Part shown: one piece after another, positions 12,628-16,111 of the stretch
Layout of the letters: each line of letters opens with the position of its first letter
Numbering within the stretch: the first letter of the stretch is position 1
Assembly (NCBI GenBank): GCA_910588125.1
Contig: CAJUPI010000069.1
Span: 1-16,111 of the forward strand
Origin: an uncultured Lachnospiraceae bacterium
Lineage (GTDB): Bacteria > Bacillota > Clostridia > Lachnospirales > Lachnospiraceae
DNA: 16,111 nucleotides
Direction: 5' to 3'
Program-made: the position numbers and the translations under genes
The notes under the pieces: generated by a model
The model's input: only the letters and a program-made list of their open reading frames with translations
The model's database searches: none
Told to the model about the DNA's origin: nothing

Positions 12628-14196
12628 CTATTTTGCGTAATCCGTTGCACGAGACTCACGAATCACATTAACTTTGATCTGTCCTGGATAATCCAACTCA
12701 TTTTCAATGCGTTTGGATATCTCACGTGCCATCAAAATCATATCGTCATCGTTCACCTGTTCCGGAATGACCATAATACGAACTTCCCGGCCAGCCTGAA
12801 TCGCATAGGATTTGTCCACTCCTTTGAAAGAATTCGTAATCTCTTCCAGTTGTTTTAGTCGATTTGTATATGTTTCCAGAGTCTCTCTCCTTGCGCCCGG
12901 ACGCGCTGCCGATATCGTATCGGCTGCCTGGACTATACAAGCAATCAAGCTCTGAGGTTCCGCATCTCCATGATGAGATTCCACAGAATTGATAACAATT
13001 GCCGATTCTTTGTATTTTTTACACAAATCAGCACCCAACTGCACATGGGATCCCTCTACTTCATGGTCAATGGATTTACCAATATCATGTAATAAGCCGG
13101 CACGCTTGGCCATCCGGACATCAACCCCAACTTCTGCTGCCAAAAGGCCTGCCAACTGAGCGACTTCCATCGAATGCTTCAGGGCATTTTGTCCATAACT
13201 GGTCCTGAATTTCATTTTACCCAGCAGTTTCACCAATTCGGGATGAATTCCATGAATTCCTACCTCGAGAGTGGCTGTCTCCCCATCCTCCCGCATATTG
13301 GCCTCCACTTCCTTCTGTGCCTTCTCGACCATCTCCTCAATCCTAGCCGGATGAATCCTTCCGTCAACGATCAAACGCTCCAGGGCAATCCTGGCAACCT
13401 CTCTGCGAATCGGATCGAAGCCTGACAACACTACCGCCTCCGGAGTATCGTCAATGATCAGCTCCACCCCTGTCATAGTCTCCAGCGTACGGATATTCCG
13501 GCCTTCTCTGCCAATGATACGTCCCTTCATCTCATCGCTGGGAAGTTGGACTACAGAAACAGTAGTCTCAGCCACATGATCAGCCGCACATCGTTGAATC
13601 GCAGTCACCACATAATCCTTCGCTTTTTTGTCAGCTTCCTCCCGGGCCTTGCTTTCCAATTCCTTTACCAGCCGGGCAGTGTCGTGCTTCACTTCTTCTT
13701 CCACGGACTTCAAAAGATATTCCTTCGCTTGCTCCGTAGTTAAACCGGAAATCCTCTCCAGCTCCTGAAAAGCCTTCTCATACAAAGTCTCTACCTCAGC
13801 ATTTCGCTTGTTGAGGGCTTCCTCCCGGGCTGCAATACCGGCTTCCCTTTTTTCCATGTTCTCTGCTTTTTTGTCTAAGTTCTCTTCCTTACTCAGTACG
13901 CGTCTTTCATAACGCTGAAGCTCTGCGCGTCTTTCTTTCGTCTCCTTATCCAGCTCATTTTTCGTCTTAATCGACTCTTCTTTCGCTTCCAGGAGAGCTT
14001 CTCGCTTCTTTGTCTCTGCCGTCTTTAGCGCTTCATCTATTATTTTTCTGGCTTTTTCCTCTGCGGTCCCGACCTTGCTCTCATACGTTTTAATCCGGTG
14101 GTTAATCGCAAGCTTCCAGATAATAAATGCCACAACTACCAGCACAATAATAAAAACAATCAACATTATGCCGGTTGACATCGCTGTTTTTGACAC
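12628..14196 (-). CDS. rny: Ribonuclease Y
   Basis: A 522-residue membrane-anchored endoribonuclease that starts decay and processing of many mRNAs in Firmicutes. It has one membrane helix (about 9-28) and a long Lys/Glu/Ala-rich coiled coil (about 35-200). A KH domain carries G225-R-I-I-G-R-E-G-R-N. The HD domain has H341, and H370-D371 in LLHDIGKS, which binds the metals. Length matches B. subtilis RNase Y (520 aa). The start is a GTG at 14196, chosen because a perfect AAGGAGGTG lies 7 nt upstream; the in-frame ATG at 14181 would be 22 nt away. It has its own promoter and terminator, and lies 141 nt after recX. Confidence 0.97.
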   Translation of the reverse strand: MSKTAMSTGIMLIVFIIVLVVVAFIIWKLAINHRIKTYESKVGTAEEKARKIIDEALKTAETKKREALLEAKEESIKTKNELDKETKERRAELQRYERRVLSKEENLDKKAENMEKREAGIAAREEALNKRNAEVETLYEKAFQELERISGLTTEQAKEYLLKSVEEEVKHDTARLVKELESKAREEADKKAKDYVVTAIQRCAADHVAETTVSVVQLPSDEMKGRIIGREGRNIRTLETMTGVELIIDDTPEAVVLSGFDPIRREVARIALERLIVDGRIHPARIEEMVEKAQKEVEANMREDGETATLEVGIHGIHPELVKLLGKMKFRTSYGQNALKHSMEVAQLAGLLAAEVGVDVRMAKRAGLLHDIGKSIDHEVEGSHVQLGADLCKKYKESAIVINSVESHHGDAEPQSLIACIVQAADTISAARPGARRETLETYTNRLKQLEEITNSFKGVDKSYAIQAGREVRIMVIPEQVNDDDMILMAREISKRIENELDYPGQIKVNVIRESRATDYAK

Positions 14197-14245
14197 AGGA
14201 GCACCTCCTTATTTAGTTTTCATTGTACATGAATACAACATCTCA

Positions 14246-14274
14246 ATTTTAAACTGTTTTGTGCACTATGTCAA
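14246..14274 (-). promoter_or_regulatory. Sigma-A promoter of rny
   Basis: On the minus strand there is TTGACA (14269-14274), a 17-nt spacer and TAAAAT (14246-14251). The leader is about 45 nt. It lies in the recX-rny gap, where no strong terminator is seen, so rny may also receive read-through from recA-recX. Confidence 0.8.
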
Positions 14275-14282
14275 GTATAATC

Positions 14283-14300
14283 AAGCGTTTCAAAGCGTTT
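14283..14300. repeat. Tandem 8-bp repeat upstream of the rny promoter
   Basis: AAGCGTTT occurs at 14283-14290 and 14293-14300, a 10-bp period, starting 9 bp beyond the -35. It could be a protein-binding site on one face of the helix. Function unknown. Confidence 0.4.
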
Positions 14301-14337
14301 ACCCACAGCAGATAAAGGAACGCTGTCCGTAAAAATC

Positions 14338-14793
14338 TTAATCCCCGGCCATTGCCCGGCGAATTGTGTCAAAAGAATATCCCCGCCTCCCTAATCCGGC
14401 CATCAGCTTGCGGTATTGATCCGGATCCAGATGCTCTCCCGGCGTATATCCCCTTTTTTTAATCCAGGCAGCAATTTGCATGCTTTCGTCTACCGCGATC
14501 TCTTCCAATGCAGCATCAATCCGCTCCCGCGATATCCCCTTTTGTTCCAGCTCGCTTCTAAGCCGGCGGATGCTTTTGCTATCAGCATATGTATGGATAT
14601 ACTTTTGCGTATATCTGTCGTCGTCAATATAATGGTATTCTTTTAAAAATAAAATCGTCTTTTCAATCTCTTCCGGCGCATATTCTCTGTCTTTCAGCTT
14701 TCTGCGCATCTCCTGTTCTGTTCGGTCACAGTATTCTAACAAAGTGAGCGCGCAGTCCCGGACAGTCCTGTTATTTTTCTTCCGATTATTCAT
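14338..14793 (-). CDS. recX: RecX regulatory protein
   Basis: A 151-residue protein built of three-helix RecX repeats, with typical blocks such as LEYCDRTEQEMRRKL, YIDDDRYTQKY and a C-terminal RRGYSFDTIRRAM. RecX binds RecA filaments and limits or remodels them. The ATG at 14793 overlaps the recA stop by 8 bases and has AAGGAAG 9 nt upstream inside recA. The frame stays open farther into recA (to 14877), but that longer start has no homologous N-terminus to support it. The overlap makes coupled translation with recA likely, so it should rise in the SOS response with recA. Confidence 0.93.
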   Translation of the reverse strand: MNNRKKNNRTVRDCALTLLEYCDRTEQEMRRKLKDREYAPEEIEKTILFLKEYHYIDDDRYTQKYIHTYADSKSIRRLRSELEQKGISRERIDAALEEIAVDESMQIAAWIKKRGYTPGEHLDPDQYRKLMAGLGRRGYSFDTIRRAMAGD

Positions 14794-15859
14794 CGCCGGA
14801 TGCTTCCTTGTCCGGTGCCGGCTCTTCCGGTACTGCCACTGCCTCCGCTGGCGCCACGACATCTCCCTGAAGTCCATAGCGCTCTCTCACCTTACACTCT
14901 ACCTCAGAACAAACGGCTGGGTTTTCACGCAGATAATTCTTCGCATTCTCGCGTCCCTGGCCAATCTTTGCGCCATTGTAAGAGTACCAGGCACCGCTTT
15001 TTTCTATAATATTTTCCTTTACTGCCAGATCCAGAATATCTCCCTCCCGGGAAATCCCTTGGCCAAACATAATGTCAAACTCTGCTTCTTTGAACGGCGG
15101 GGCGATCTTATTCTTCACCACTTTCACACAAACATGGTTACCTATCATTTCTCCCGCCTGTTTTAAAATCTCTTTCCGGCGCACATCCAAACGTACAGAA
15201 GCATAAAACTTCAGCGCCCGGCCTCCGGTAGTTGTTTCCGGGCTGCCAAACATCACGCCAACCTTTTCCCGAAGCTGATTGATAAAAATCACGCAGCAGT
15301 TGCTCTTGCTGATCACTCCCGTCAGCTTCCGCAACGCCTGCGACATCAGCCGTGCCTGCAGTCCCACATGAGAATCTCCCATCTCTCCGTCAATTTCCGC
15401 CTTTGGGACCAAAGCAGCCACGGAATCCACAATCACGATATCAACGGCGCCGGAACGTACCATAGTCTCTGTAATCTCCAGTGCCTGCTCTCCGTTATCC
15501 GGCTGAGAAATATAAAGATTGTCTATGTCTACCCCGATGTTCTTTGCATATACGGGATCCAGGGCATGTTCGGCATCAATAAAGCCGGCAATGCCTCCGC
15601 GCTTTTGTACCTCCGAAACCATATGGAGAGCTACCGTCGTCTTACCGCTGGACTCTGGTCCGTAGATCTCAATCACTCTCCCCTTCGGCACTCCGCCTAA
15701 CCCCAGCGCAATATCCAGACTGAGGGAGCCCGTGGGAACTGTCTCTACATTCATATTCTTGCGAGAGTCCCCAAGCTTCATAATAGATCCCTTTCCATAA
15801 GACTTCTCTATTTGAGTGATGGCGGCATCCAATGCTTTTAACTTATCGTCCTTATTCAT
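14786..15859 (-). CDS. recA: RecA recombinase
   Basis: A 357-residue DNA strand-exchange ATPase and coprotease for LexA cleavage. Visible are Walker A G67-P-E-S-S-G-K73-T, catalytic Glu97 in FIDAEHALDP, Walker B ending at Asp145 (VIVDS), the NQLREK motif with Gln195, and the L2 loop with SPETTTGGRALKFY. The C-terminal tail is acidic with Ala/Pro/Glu, as is common. The ATG at 15859 has GGAGG 5 nt upstream. The gene is preceded by a consensus promoter and a LexA box and is followed by recX with an 8-base overlap. Confidence 0.99.
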   Translation of the reverse strand: MNKDDKLKALDAAITQIEKSYGKGSIMKLGDSRKNMNVETVPTGSLSLDIALGLGGVPKGRVIEIYGPESSGKTTVALHMVSEVQKRGGIAGFIDAEHALDPVYAKNIGVDIDNLYISQPDNGEQALEITETMVRSGAVDIVIVDSVAALVPKAEIDGEMGDSHVGLQARLMSQALRKLTGVISKSNCCVIFINQLREKVGVMFGSPETTTGGRALKFYASVRLDVRRKEILKQAGEMIGNHVCVKVVKNKIAPPFKEAEFDIMFGQGISREGDILDLAVKENIIEKSGAWYSYNGAKIGQGRENAKNYLRENPAVCSEVECKVRERYGLQGDVVAPAEAVAVPEEPAPDKEASGDE

Positions 15860-15872
15860 ATCAACCTCCGTG

Positions 15873-15886
15873 CGAACAAACGTTCT
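15873..15886. promoter_or_regulatory. LexA (SOS) operator at recA
   Basis: CGAAC-AAAC-GTTCT matches the Gram-positive LexA/DinR box (CGAACRNRYGTTCG type) at all but the last base. It lies just downstream of the predicted transcription start and upstream of the ribosome site, where LexA would block initiation or clearance. Confidence 0.92.
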
Positions 15887-15897
15887 TTTCTGATTTC

Positions 15898-15926
15898 ATC
15901 ATAGTACATTCTTTCTCAAAAGTCAA
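15898..15926 (-). promoter_or_regulatory. Sigma-A promoter of recA
   Basis: On the minus strand there is TTGACT (15921-15926), a 17-nt spacer and TATGAT (15898-15903). The start is near 15891, directly beside the LexA operator. Confidence 0.85.
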
Positions 15927-16111
15927 CTCCTTTTTATCCTTTCATGATCAGCTTTTTATATCTCTGAAACTTTTTCCGCTAATAACACAGAATTCTTTAT
16001 TTGCACCAATGTCATTAAGTTTAGCTCTGAGAATACTCAGCCATGGAAAAAGGCGTGGGAAGAGGCTGAAAAATGGTCTGCCGCTTTTGACTTTGCAGGG
16101 ATTTAGAAGTC
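15927..16111. other. Right edge, no gene supported
   Basis: No supported gene, RNA or terminator was found. A short plus-strand frame opens at 16009 and runs off the edge without a ribosome site. A small CTGAG/CTCAG hairpin occurs near 16028-16041. Confidence 0.5.

Noticed and set aside
14794..14877. Longer recX start inside recA
   Set aside because: It would add 28 basic residues encoded within the recA tail without family support. The ATG at 14793 has a ribosome site and the usual overlap geometry.
16009..16111. Plus-strand frame open to the right edge, and a short frame with a KAWEEAEKW-like stretch that stops near 16106
   Set aside because: Neither has a ribosome site, promoter or recognisable domain in about 100 bases. 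They could be remnants, but nothing supports it.

Overview
The window looks like chromosomal DNA of a low-to-mid GC Gram-positive anaerobe. Clostridia is likely and Lachnospiraceae is my best guess. The reasons are strong AGGAGG-type ribosome binding sites before nearly every gene, the order recA-recX-rny, a class III (Firmicutes-type) fructose-1,6-bisphosphatase, a Gram-positive LexA operator at recA, a papain-like lipoprotein peptidase and choline-binding-like cell-wall repeats. This is inferred from protein families and signals; no search was run.

Left part (1-5124, nearly all on the minus strand). A partial tRNA-Pro(TGG) with its own promoter sits at the edge. Upstream of it lies a five-gene minus-strand operon with a clear sigma-A promoter at 4754-4782: YfcE-type phosphodiesterase, THUMP/RlmL-type RNA methyltransferase, C1 papain-like lipoprotein peptidase, RdgB/HAM1 nucleotide pyrophosphatase and a second YfcE/MJ0936-type phosphoesterase. 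A rhodanese gene lies just upstream.

Middle (5125-7077). This compact stretch is rich in signals. It holds a terminator, a 58-residue Asn/Ser/Gln tetrad-repeat protein, an AT-rich stem-loop, a bidirectional terminator, a secreted NlpC/P60 hydrolase with a near-consensus promoter, an 86-bp perfect hairpin element, and a HAAS/DUF1700-like membrane protein that follows fbp.

Centre-right (7088-11470). fbp is on the minus strand. Divergent from it, on the plus strand, are tRNA-Val(GAC) without an encoded CCA, two tandem terminators, an RNase Z-like metallo-beta-lactamase-fold hydrolase ending inside its own 22-bp terminator stem, and a membrane-anchored M23 endopeptidase.

Right part (11452-16111, minus strand). 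A secreted cell-wall-binding-repeat protein overlaps the M23 gene tail to tail, with its terminator inside the M23 coding region. Then come rny (RNase Y), recX and recA with an SOS box. The last 200 bases hold no gene I can support.

Most of the window is housekeeping: RNA processing (RNase Y, RNase Z-like, RlmL-like), genome maintenance (RecA, RecX, RdgB), gluconeogenesis (Fbp) and envelope turnover (NlpC/P60, M23, cell-wall repeat protein). The least explained items are the tetrad-repeat small protein and the 36-bp-arm perfect inverted repeat.
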